Below are positions 11,936 through 24,400 of a stretch of DNA of 64,000 nt, one piece after another (the first letter of the stretch is position 1; each line of letters starts with the position of its first letter). The notes under the pieces were generated by a model. The model ran no database searches. It worked only from the letters and a program-made list of their open reading frames with translations, and had not been told where the DNA came from. The position numbers and the translations under genes were made by a program. Source of the DNA: Moringa oleifera (Eukaryota; Streptophyta; Magnoliopsida; Brassicales; Moringaceae). Where the stretch lies: NCBI GenBank assembly GCA_021397835.1, contig JAJFZO010000799.1, forward strand, positions 2,604,001-2,668,000, read 5' to 3'.

Positions 11936-13060
11936 GTACAATCCTTTAAAAAGAATTATTTTAATTAATGTCAAGAATTTAAAAAGCAAAACGGTGGAAG
12001 AAACATGCAAACAATTCCCAACACAACGTTGCCAAGTAAAAGGATATCCCTCCAAAGGAACATCAAAGAGACCACAATCCGTAGCTACCTTTCTAAAGCC
12101 ACACAGCAGCCAGTCAAGATGCTCAATTCGCCCTCTCTTCTCATCCAAGTGAAGCAAATCATTAAAATCACCAGTACGCACCATGGTAAAGAAGATTTAG
12201 CCAGCTTAGCACCACCTCCTCTTTCCACTTCTTTCTCTTTCAACCAAAGTTCACCTCCCAGGTCTGAAGCCCTGGCATTAAGAACACGAAGCCAGGCTTT
12301 CCATTCCCTTTTTGGTTCACCATCTGCCATGGTGAAAAGCTCATTGCGAGATTTCTATGTGTCCAAGATGACCACAAATAAAACAGAAACTAAACAACTT
12401 CACGTATTTAAAATTCACAACCGAAGCTTGACCAACAGGCCTAGTAACCTTCTTCTTTTTTTTAAGAGGAACTAATTCGCACATCCTATCTGACCTTAAG
12501 TTTCATATAGTACTGCTCCAAACGGAAGAATTGTTACTTGCATCATACTCAAGAAATTCACCCACGTAATTGCCAAGCTGTTCTCTCGCATTCAATGACA
12601 TATAAGCTGCTGGCAAAATCGTAATCACGGACCCAAAAATCCGACAAGAACAATCAATGCTGGCACCTCACTAGGAACCAATCTATGCAATAAGAGTAGA
12701 TGGCTATGAAATGACCGAGGACCCTCATCAACTACCCATTTTCAAGTTGATGTCATGAAAAAATTGAAAATAGAAACAGCTGAGGATGAACCTCTTTGAT
12801 AATCACCCCTTCACCCGGTCTCCATATGCTAGCCATATGATTCCTCATCATATTGAAGTTAATGGATCTGTTCGTCAAGAATCTCCCCACCAAGTAGAGA
12901 TCCGCATGAGCCTGTTGCAGCTGTTCGGCACCCACATGTAGACACATCTCCTCATCTTCAGTGTCATCCAATAGCACAATATCCTCCAAACGATCAACCA
13001 TATTTAAAGACCAAACTAACATCAAAACGACAAAGCTAAAGAACTATCAAGATAGATAAA

Positions 13061-15495
13061 GCAAAAGTTCAAATCTCTCGCTCAGAGAGAAAAACCTTGG
13101 TTCAAAGCATTAGAGTTAACATGCAGTCTATGATGTTTAAGATGATGGATAAATCTAGTCTTTCTAGCCTAAGATGGGAAAGAAGTTGAAATAATCGTTC
13201 TTACTATTCATTTTTTTGAAGCTGTAAATGATTTATATACCTCAATAAAAGATATTCGGATTATTTGTTGTCAAAATCCTTATTTTTTATCAATAGTTTT
13301 ATTGTCATCATGATTTGATACAGAACACAAACAATAGAAAGGGCGCAAAGAGATGGAAGGTGAGCGAGAGGCGTGGCTTGGCCTATATAATTATATTCCA
13401 TTTTTTAAGTAAGAAACCGACTCAAAAGCAAATGCTAAAACATCATAATGTCTATGGGAACAAATGATATCAATTGTACTCAATCTGTTTTTATATCTCT
13501 GTGTTGCAATTGCTTTTACCATCATATATAATAAATTTTATTGATTTTGAAAATTCATCCATAAAAAATATCAATAAAATAACTCATTATTTTTTGATAA
13601 TTTTCATCTATATATATTAAAATAATTCATTATGTGTATCACACATATTGTTAAATTGTTTTTTAAAAATTATTAAATTATAGTTCAATATGTCACATTG
13701 GAAAAATAATATATATATATATATATACATATATATCCAAACTATATCTTTAACTTTTTCTAATTTGCACTCATATATATTTGATACTATAAATTTAGAT
13801 TTGTTAAAATTTTATCAAACCAAATTTTGATCATATTAATTTAAAAAAATTAATTGCATATATATGTATATAAACTATGATTTTATTAATTTCTTTTAAT
13901 TTACACACAAATGACATTTCTCCCTAAGCTATTTTATCTTACAAAGTCAACCTAATTTCATTTTATCTATTTATTTTTTTATTAAATTTATATTTTAATA
14001 ATTTAAAATATTTTTTTAATATTACTTATATTGTATTTTAAATTTATGAATCAAGATTTTTTACTGGCCTGAATTGTAATAAATTTTTTAAAATATGTTG
14101 ACACGTGACAATTCAATAAAATATATAGTCAAAACTTTATTTATTTATTTTTTAAATTTACATTAATATAATAAAATATAAAAATCTCATAAAATTTTAT
14201 TATTTACTTTATATCATCAATCAAATTTTTATATTTAAAAAGTGATGAATTGAATCTTGTCAAAAAATTTAAAAATTAAGAATACTTAAATTGAAAATCT
14301 TATATAACAAATTTTTATTTGAAATTTTTTATAAATATAAAAAAATATTTAAACTACCATAATAAAAAAAAATTCATAAGTTTCATAGTATTCAAACACC
14401 CAATGAACCAAACTTAAATCTTATGCTCTTTATAATTCAAATTATTTAGTACAAATTAGACATGTTTTAGTTATCTGGTTTTGTTAAACTGTGACATTAA
14501 ATATATTTGATAATGCATATTGTCTGACTGATGAGTTTATCATATACAACTTAAACGAATGTTTGATATGATTTGATAAATGATTTTAAAAAATATTTAT
14601 TTTTAATTATTTATCATCAACCCTTGTACAAATTGGATTTCACTATTAATAAGTGATCCAACAAAACTTTAACCTAATTTTCAATGACAAATGGGAAAGG
14701 GGGACCTGTAGGCAGGACAGAGTTAGCTTAATTTTCACTCCTTTCTAATTAAACTAATTTTATTTATGTTTCAATTTTAAAAATTATATTATTTATAAAT
14801 TTGATTTTTAGATGATAAGTTAACATTGCATGATGTATTTTGAGTTTATTTTATTCAAATCTATGTTTGGACTTTAATATGTTGCAGAAATCTTGATTTA
14901 CAATTCTTTCTCCAGTTCAGCATATAGGCATGTTAAATTCAAATGAAACAAATAAGACAAGATAGATCCAAAGGACTTTCCCTGTTTGGGTGTAGCAAGT
15001 AAAAGGTGAGATGCAAATGCTTCTTTTGATGAGATTTAAAAAATCCCCATTTTCCTTCTTTTTTATACAAGACCTCCAAAAATATTTAACTCAACCAGGG
15101 AAGAGGCAACTACAACATTCAACTTTTTTGCAAAGAGATCCTTGTGGCATTGAGACAACAGCCATTCCAAGCCTTTCTTCTGACGCAACTGCGAAGTTGA
15201 GCAAACTTAATACCTCAAATTTAAGCGTTTGGAACAAGATGGGTCAGAAAGATACTGTGCTAACATGTTAGTTTACCTGCATAAATGCCTCAAAAAATGG
15301 ATGCCTGTGTTGTGGGTAAACCAACTTCTAATTAAATAACATACTCAAAAAACATTTAGCATGCTGCCATTGTAAACGATCACTACCCCTCACAAGCTAA
15401 CCTACCAAACGTGTCACATGGACATGGAGGGCTATGTTTCTTTTGATTATCCACAATACCAAAACTAGAGAACCCTTGCATCCACACCTAATTCC
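13061..15495. other. AT-rich intergenic region downstream of RFC1
   Basis: I see no gene here. The centre (13,500-14,900) is strongly AT-rich with an AT dinucleotide run at about 13,708-13,726. The last few hundred bases before 15,496 probably include the RFC1 3' UTR. The 86-codon open frame at 15,011-15,271 has no recognisable similarity and I leave it out as a gene. Confidence 0.55.
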
Positions 15496-18400
15496 TCATC
15501 TCTTTCTCTTCGCACCAGCTCCTGAACCACGCCCACCTTTCTTCACAGTGGATCCAGAGCCTCCTTTTCCTCTTCCTGCTGGTTTCTTCTTGGAACTTGA
15601 ACTCCCCGTGCCTTTCAAATCCACCTGTACTTCAATTCCTACAAATTATAGGCACAAATGTTAATGCTAGAACTATCCAATAGGTTAACACTCACCAATA
15701 ACTTACATGGTTTATATTCAAATGGGGGGTAATGTGTTCGATAGATAACAGTACCAACCTTTTGAATTCAGACTTTGAAATTCTGTCTGCAGCTTCTCAC
15801 CATTGGCAGCTCCTTCTAGCAAATCACAAGGAAACGTTAAAGCAATCACCAGGCTAACACCAAGTTTGACACAAAAAGTAGACAATTCAGAAAGCATGTT
15901 ATTTTATCTTCACACAGTATTAATATAGGTCATCAGTCTAAGGCACTAGTTCTCCATAAATTCTATTAACCATAATAAAACACCAAGAAGCAATTCATCT
16001 CTCCAGGTTCAAGGGGATTACATAAAAGCATTTTTCATATACTTTGTTTTAGGCAAAAACAGAACAAGCATGAAGGAAATCTTCGAATTCACAAAATCAC
16101 AAGTCCCAACTAAAGACCAAAGATCCATTACAAGAACCCCTTCTGGGTAAGACATTCAAAGCCAAATACTACTACTGTATCATCACTTGTCCACTCATCT
16201 TAGCAGCCTATAGTTACCACCACCTTCCCTCTGACTTTAGCAGCTCATACAAGACAAAAATTTTATGCTTTCTGTGCCAAACAGATTTCCAGCTACCTAA
16301 ACATGTGCAGGCAGCAAAAACACAGAAGCTGGAGTTTAAAAACAACACTAAAACCATTCCACTCCTTATTTGGATGGTTACCTTCTTCCGAAGAAGTCTA
16401 ACTTTTACGTATTGTTCCCAATGGAGATAAGAGAATGTATAAAGAATCTTTAGCCATTGGATACCCACTAAGCTTCCACTGAATAAGACAGGACTAGAAA
16501 AGAACAATTTGAAAAGGCAAGCACTTTATTATCATAAAAATAATTACCCAAACCCTCTGCATCTGAAGAGTTCTCTTCTTCACTTTCTGCAACTGCATCA
16601 CCATTCTCCTCTCTTAATCCATCATCAGATGGTTCTAGCATAGCAGCAACCCGCTTCCGCGGGGCCTTTTTTATTCCAGGGAGGGTAACCAAATCAGCAG
16701 CTCGTACCATCTGTGCTTTACTTCTCTCATTATATGTTTTTGTCAGAGCTGCTTTCACAGGTGCTGGTATGCCTTCCAATGGGTTTGGATGTCCCTAATT
16801 ACAGAATGCCCACAAAAGAAATTTCAGAGCACAGATGGTGATTACTAATCATATATTAAGTAGATGCCAATACCTGGAATTTAGATAACTCCACGATAGT
16901 ATCAAAGTCCTCCTGACTTATTGAGTAAGCATTCATGAACTCAACAACCTCTTCAACAGCTTCATCCTGGCCATTATATCACACAGAACAAATGAGAGTT
17001 TAGGTAAGATTCTTTACAATCCTATCCACATGTCAAAGGCAAGAGGTGCCTGAAGACACTAACTCTTCGTGCCACCTAAGGCCTAAGGAATTAGGAAAAA
17101 CAAAGGCAACTCACTGGAATTCTAATTGAATAGAAAATTTTACAACAAATCTTATTACTTTTCTTTGCAATTATGTACTGACTCCATTCTGAGGGACAGC
17201 GCATCAAGACGCTGCCAGCAGTCAAACAAGAAAAAACTTCATCCAAGAGAGAACGAGAGAGAGAAAGAATTCGGTTAACCACAGAAATCACAATGGCAAA
17301 GAGAAGTTTCAAGAAACAGATAAGAAAACAAAAAGTGGTGGTGCGGATTGGAGCAAGACAGATGAAAGAGTCTGCAAAAGAGACAGGTCCCAGCACCATC
17401 TCTTTCCAAGTTGTCACAGAAGGGAGGTTATCCGAGAATGTTTAGCCTCAGATTTGGGTGCATTTCATGGACATGAAAGCTCGCCTTATCAACTGGGTCC
17501 TCACTTGCCTCCAAGAGACATTCAAACATAATCCATCACACAACAAGAAGATTCATTTCCAACCTTAGGTAGCATCCGAAGTGGATCAGTCAACCGTTTC
17601 AGAATAAGTGGCAGATACTCAAGCCGAAGAGTCTCCCTGTACCATTGTTAATGAAAGATAGGCAAGTTAGAACAAAGGAAGAAAAGAGTGAAAGAGTCCA
17701 ATAAATTAACTGTAGACATGTCAATTTGACAATAAGAGAAGAAAAAAGAGCATCTTAAAAAGCATAAGTACCATCAGAGCAAGAAAAAAAACATGCTTTG
17801 CTGCAATTATACTCGAACAGCCAAACAATAATTAAATAAAGGATGTAACAGATAATCATAGCCAAACTCAAACATGTACTATAACCATTTTCATTTCCTT
17901 ATAATTTTGTGTTACACTAGGTTTTGTGTTTTAACAGCTTCAAAAGATACATGTTGCTAAACGGCCAACTCTAGGTCAACCCATCAGTTTTTTCTCACCA
18001 TGAGTGTATGCATACGCCAAGCCAAGAACTCAACAGCAATGACAGAGGGTCACTTTGGTAGTCTGATTCTCTACAATGGCTGCCCAGAACCATCTTAGTT
18101 GTTGATATACTCACTCAAATAGTACACATCTTTACTCACTGCCCTGATTCTTCCCAGTAACCAGAATGGAGACATCATTGAAATAGAATTGAACTATTCG
18201 ATGACTTACCCTTGCAAAAGTATATATGCTTGCACATCCAAAGAGAATAGTCTGCAATTCAAATCATCTACCAGTTTTCCAGTGAAAAAGTAACATGGAA
18301 AACCTTGGGAATATTAATAATGCCTGGTGCTTCAACTAGAAGAAACTTGAAGTTACCTTCCCAAACTACATTCACGTGAAGCAAGAAGATAACTCAACAG

Positions 18401-21400
18401 TATTGACAGAGGGTCACTTTGGTAGTCTGATTCTCTACAATGACTGCCTAGAACCATCTTAGTTATTGATATTCTCACTCAAATAGTACACATCTTTACT
18501 CACTGCCCTGATTCTTCTCAATAACCAGAATGGAGACATCATTGAAATAGAATTGAACTATTCGATGACTTATCCTTGCAAAAATATATATGCTTGCACA
18601 TACAAAGAGAATAATTTGCAATTCAAATCATCACCAGTTTTCCAGTGAAAAAATATCATGGAAAACCTTGGGAATATTAATAATGCCTGGTGCTTCAAAT
18701 AGAAGAAACTTGAAGTTACCTTCCCGAACTACATTCACGTGAAGCAAGAAGATGAATGTGCAGATCCTCTAAAAGCCTCAAATTTTTTCCCATTGTTGAA
18801 TTCTTTCCCAGCCACCCACCAAATCTGTTAAAATTCCTTTCTCCCTGCAGACATGAACCAGCTTCTATCATTAAGGATAAATTTGAATTCGGACAGGATA
18901 AACTCCCAGCCCATTTTAAATCTGAGACTGCAAAATGAAGACAAAGTTCCAGCCAGTGCATGCTCAGCGACTAAAGGCACCCAAACAAGGACAGGAACTT
19001 GCAACTTTATCTTAATCTACTGCACAATCTAGAAGCAGCTTCATAAAAATTAAAATATTGATTTTGATGTCATAAATACATAATTTTGATGTCATACATA
19101 CATATACATAATTCATTTCATACAACGATACCTAGCGCTAATCCAAGTCAGCAACTTGTCATTTCATACAACGATACCTAGCGCTAATCCAAGTCAGCAA
19201 CTTGTGCAGAACTAAGCTCCTGGGTACACTGAATAATCATATGACCAAGGCAGCCAAGCTCTTCCTCATGCAAGGAGTATAGAGGTTCACACTCACAAAA
19301 AGATAAGTTGAATTGAACTTTTCTCACCTTGAAGCTCATGCTATAGAAAGAATACCAGTCAGACATGCAGTAGTCGAAAAAGACATAAGGAATAGTAAAT
19401 GTTAAAAAAAACCAGCAAGGGGCTCATAAAGAATATGATGCAAATAGAAAAGAGTAACTGATACCACATTACTTAAATTAAGACTATAAAAGACCTGACA
19501 TGCAAACATCCATTTAAATGAATTACTCAATCCTCAGCCTAGAGGACAGAAGTTCATCAAAAGAAGAAAGACTGAAGTTCAACTCAGATACGAGTACAAG
19601 AACAAGAAAATTAGTTTTATTATAGAAAGTGATGGCAAAGAGCTCTGAATACAATGCAGTTGCTTGAAGTTATTGGCATGAATGAGCATCAACAAACAAA
19701 TAAGACTTAACATGCAAGATTATCACTAAAGCAAGCAACCAGTAACACACGCCTGAGTATGCTACAATGACAAATCATATAGCCTAGGCTAAAAAATTGC
19801 AAATGTTACAGTGAAAAGTCTACACCCATCCATTACAACCATTACCTGTTCAAGAGTCTCCCGCTGCCCATGCAACAATGCAGCACTGGTTAAAACAACA
19901 CAATCAAATGATCAGATCAGAAGCCATGGTATTTTTGAAAGTGAATAAGCTGTAATTAACTACGGAAACCTTTAAATATTGTGCGTCCTACCTGTCCCAA
20001 AAAGAAATAAAAAAGGAAAAGCAGCTTACTACCCAAAAAGAACAGAGGAAAAACTTAAACATTTGCACAAACTACGAAGGAAGGCACAAAAAACGATTCA
20101 TCCTACCAATTAGACCTACATTAATAATCTTTCCAATTTAAAAGACATAGCATTCATCTTTTGTTGAATTAACAGAACATACGGAATAATAGAGGATGCA
20201 ACAGAGCTAGACTGAGAAAGCTGCCACTGGCGATATCTCCGAATCTGCACATTAATTATATCTCCATCTCCAATAGACTCAGCAGCACGGGCAAGAAAAC
20301 CCATACGTTTTATCCCACTTTCATCTTTACCAATTGAACTTGGCCTGTAATTAATATAATTTTCCTGCCAAAAAATTTTTTTAGAAAAAATATGTCATGT
20401 CTAGAATACTTGCTATACAATTCTTAAAAGTTCATGAAGTAATATATCACTCAAGGTTTAAGAATCCAATGAGTCAAACATGCAGTAGTTTCAGAAAAAC
20501 CATGATAAACAAAAGGGAAAAGCCAGATGCAGATAAACACCATGAGACACAGAAAAATAAGGGCATGCATACATACACAAAGGCAGAGATACAGAAACAA
20601 GACAGAGAGAATGCAAGACATGATAGACAAACTGAAATAAGCGGCTTTTAGAGTTTAGCGCAGAACTTTATCCTTAATGGGGTCCACTACTGCCCCACTT
20701 GGATTCCTGAATTCCACTTTCAGTTTAAACAGTCCACATAGGCTTGCATAATACTAGTTCTTGAGAAATTACATCAGAAGAAAAACAGCTTTCCATGCAA
20801 TGCATTTATGAATACACTTTTGCTCTTTCAATACATGAACATCAGTTACCATTCCAGATACTATTTCTTTTTCCAGTCTTGTTAGTAATAACGCAGTTCG
20901 CAAAGTCCAGAACCATCAAATCAGCTGGTACCTGACAGAACTTGCTCCACATGTAATATATATTACAAAATATTTTCAACTCATGACAAATCGATTTAGA
21001 CTTCACCCAGAAAGCTCTAAATTCTATGCTTGTTGGAAGGGTCCCAATTACAAAATCCAGACTCACATGCAAATTCTTCCTCAGTAATAATGATCTATGC
21101 ACACAAGCAAGAAACAAACCTGAATAAGCAGAGGGACTAGATCAGGATCACTCATGCTTAGATCAATTCGCTCATCCATTCTCAACCTCCCCCCGTTATA
21201 ACCAAGAAGCCTACAACCACAATAGATAAGTAACATGATGGTCTACTCAAGCACTCCTGAAAATATTTCACGATCATATAAATACTAAGACTTCATAGTA
21301 TGTATTTTGTCACTTCTAGAGTTTTGAACCTTCCATCTTTCAATTAAAATGCACAAGTACAGGAAGAAAAGTAAGGTATTTCAGATTCATTAGACTACAG

Positions 21401-24400
21401 TGTTAAATTTGGGATTTGAGAACTATAAATATCATATACCAATGATACAACAATGTATCAGTATCAAGAATTCCACAGCCTATTCTTGTTAAACAATGCA
21501 CTAGTTTCATGCACACATCACTTGTCTAAAGTTATGCTCGAGAACTGCAAGGTATTAATAGGCAGGAAAGAAGTTGACCATTAGTTGAATTAACAACATC
21601 AAATATTATGTATCAGAATGCTAGGGTATTTCAATAAAGAATACATTAGAAGAAGTACTCTTTTTTTTTAAGACAATATAGCAAGCAAGCAAACAAAATC
21701 AAGCAAAAGGATGCAGTAAAAGAGACACAATGATCGAAGTCATACTTATCAACAGCTGTGAAAGGTGAAATATCTTCATCCTTTGAACTGCTAAGAAGGC
21801 GTTGCCTTATATCATCATACTTGATAACTGTCATGGACAGGCTCATATACTGCAGCTGATTTACTGCCATGCGCATATCTCCATTCACTTTTTCAGCAAG
21901 TTCCTCAAGGGCAATCTGACAGAATGAATATGGAAAACAAGAAGATAGCAACTAATTAATGAGATTGTTAGTATGGAGAAGTTACCAAAAAAACAATCAT
22001 AAGCACAATTTACTGAAATCAGTACAAGAACGATCATAAGCACAATTTACCGAAATCAGTAACTGGATAAACCAGTAGAAAACCTGTAAAATAAATAAGA
22101 AACTAAATTTGACCATTGAAACATCACCAGAACCTAAACTTCTTACTTTAGCTGCTCTCAATTTTCTCCAGAACCTTCACATGCTTCAGCAAAACATGCA
22201 GATACATAAAACACACAAAACCTGTAAAGAAATGTAAAGAATTTCCTTTGTTCTTTCTAAAGTACTTCCATTTTGTAATGCATATGGAGCTTATATGAGA
22301 ATCTTATATGCCAAAATGCTGCACCATTCTACAGTTATTTTGATAAAGATTTTAATTCTTATAATGGTTCCATCAGAAGATGTTTCAGACACCTCATATT
22401 CAGAAAAGAAAGCATTGTGATGAAAAACAGGATCAGATAATGGATAAACAAACTCTTCAGAGAATCACATACCTCATTAACTTGAAGGCCTTCAGCGTTT
22501 GCAATTTGCATCAACCGCTTTGCCATCTGCCATGCACCAAATTCAGGCATCGATATCATCATACTCTTTTTTTTTTTTTTTAATAATCCGGGATAACCAT
22601 ATTACATTCTAAAGAAAGGCATCCATATTCTGCACTCATTGCTTCAGATCACAAAGTAAAGAAAGCAAAGTTGATGGTTCCAATGCAAATTCACTGACAT
22701 TTTCTCAAAAAAAAAAAAATCATTATACACCAACTAACCACATGAGAGCCTATAAGAAAGTACCATATTTCAGTTAAAATGGCTATAATTTGAACTGATA
22801 AGTTTCAATTTCATCAAAAGCAGACATTGTCAACCTCTTTAAATTGCACTCTGCCTACAGGAATAAGTTGCAACAAATCATTTTCCATTGATTCAACAAC
22901 ATCAAGACAACATAACTACACCAAATGATAAATAGCCATTTCTGAGAATATAACACTCTTTAATATTAAACAAATATACCTCAGCAGATGATAGATCTAA
23001 CATTATCTCCTACCAAGTAGATAAGTCAACAAAGAAAGACAACTAACACATTATGTGCTAGATTTCCATAGAAAATGATGATACAAACCACGAATTCTGT
23101 TCTTTAACGGAATGAACTGGATGACCAGCTCCAAAAAGCCAGAAGATCTGGAGCAATTTTTCAGTCCAATTAAAGGAAGCCTAACAGATTAGTCAAATTA
23201 TATGTATAATGCTGAAACAGTACTGCAAGGATTACTTCAACATATCTTCACATAAGGAATCCTCCTAAGGAGTTTCTTCTGAATAAATAAGCAATGTAGC
23301 CAATCAAATATATTGTAAAATATTCAGTTTTTTCAATTAAAACTCACCTCCACATAAGTAGAAAATTTTAAAAACAGTTCTACATCCATTCCACACATTT
23401 TCAGGCACATGTATCAAATAACTGTAGCAGCCATCAAACCAATACGCTAAAAATTTAATTGGTTAACATGAGAAAATCATGCATGCAAGTCAAAAGAAGA
23501 AACATGTGAATTAAATGTAACGAAGTTAATAAAACAGATTCAATTATGACTTCTCTAAGTGCAAGGAAAAATGATGCAAAGAAACAACATTATCTTAATT
23601 ATGATATACCTGCTGTTTTGTAGGCTTACGGAAACTGAGAAGCAAGCAGTAATTGACAAGACTTTTCAGTTTCTGACTGTAACGATCATTACAGATGCAA
23701 ACTATAGGAATTTTTGAAATCTTTATGCTAGCAATAAGATCAGCAATTCCACCTCTATCCCCTGCAGACATTCCATCTACCTCATCCATAATCAGCACAG
23801 TTTTTGGATTCTTGGATCTGCAACTTCAATTAATTAACTTTTCAGCATGAATAATAAAACATCATGGAGCACAAATTGCAAAACAAGACTGCTCAAACAT
23901 ACCGATCCATGTTAGCACCCAAGGCTTCATTGCTGACAAGTTCCTTTATCGAATTTGCATTGCTTCCACCAATTCCTTTCGAAATCTTGGAATCAGCCTT
24001 CCCACGGGTGTCACTAGCATTAACCTATCCAAGACATATAGATACGCAAGAAGAAACTGTAAGATATAATTGCTACGTGACTTAATGACAGTGAAGTAGT
24101 AAGCAAGATGTCCTCTTAATCAAGTGAAAATTTCAATACAACACACTCCACCTCAATCGCCTGGAAACCGAGCATCTGAGCAACCAACTTTGCTGATGTA
24201 GTTTTCCCTATGCCAGGTGTTCCACTTAAAAGCACTGCTTTTTTGGCAACAGAATCATTTCGCCTTTTAGTCTTTACTTTATTTCCACTGTCAGCAAAAT
24301 GCTCATGCCAATGCGCCAACCAATTATGAAGCTGGTTAACCTGCATGCACAATATGTAGGAATTACTGTGGTGCTCTTAGATGATACAAGGGAAAGTTTT

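Larger units (their letters stand above)
10330..13060 (-). mobile_element. LINE (L1-type non-LTR retrotransposon) relic
   Basis: On the minus strand, reading toward lower coordinates, the pieces appear in the order of a plant L1-type LINE. A DUF4283-like ORF1 domain lies at 13,025-12,780 (L-V-G-R-F-L-T-N-R-S-I-N-F-N, W-R-P-G-E-G-V). An apurinic endonuclease fragment with G-D-F-N-D-L-L and P-F-T-W-Q-R lies at about 12,180-11,990. A linker at about 11,290-11,000 holds N-R-I-K-G-L-E-N-D-K-G-V-V and L-L-A-P-F. Reverse-transcriptase blocks at 10,986-10,548 hold H-P-I-A-L-C-N-I-I-Y-K, I-A-D-N-V-L-V-A-F and K-I-D-I-K-K-A-Y. A C-terminal piece at about 10,530-10,400 holds G-N-G-L-N-I-H-V and G-D-P-W-L. 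Stops and frame changes are frequent and the YADD-type block was not found, so it is non-autonomous and dead. LTR-element debris interrupts it between endonuclease and linker. Confidence 0.85.

Noticed and set aside
12005..12475. 156-codon plus-strand open frame
   Set aside because: It is the antisense shadow of LINE ORF1/endonuclease sequence on the minus strand.
16214..16507. 97-codon minus-strand frame within RFC1
   Set aside because: It is in the intron between exons 20 and 21, with no match to the RFC1 C-terminus.
17091..17417. 108-codon minus-strand frame within RFC1
   Set aside because: It lies wholly in the intron between RFC1 exons 18 and 19, and the joined exon frame does not need it. 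Purine-rich complement explains the openness.
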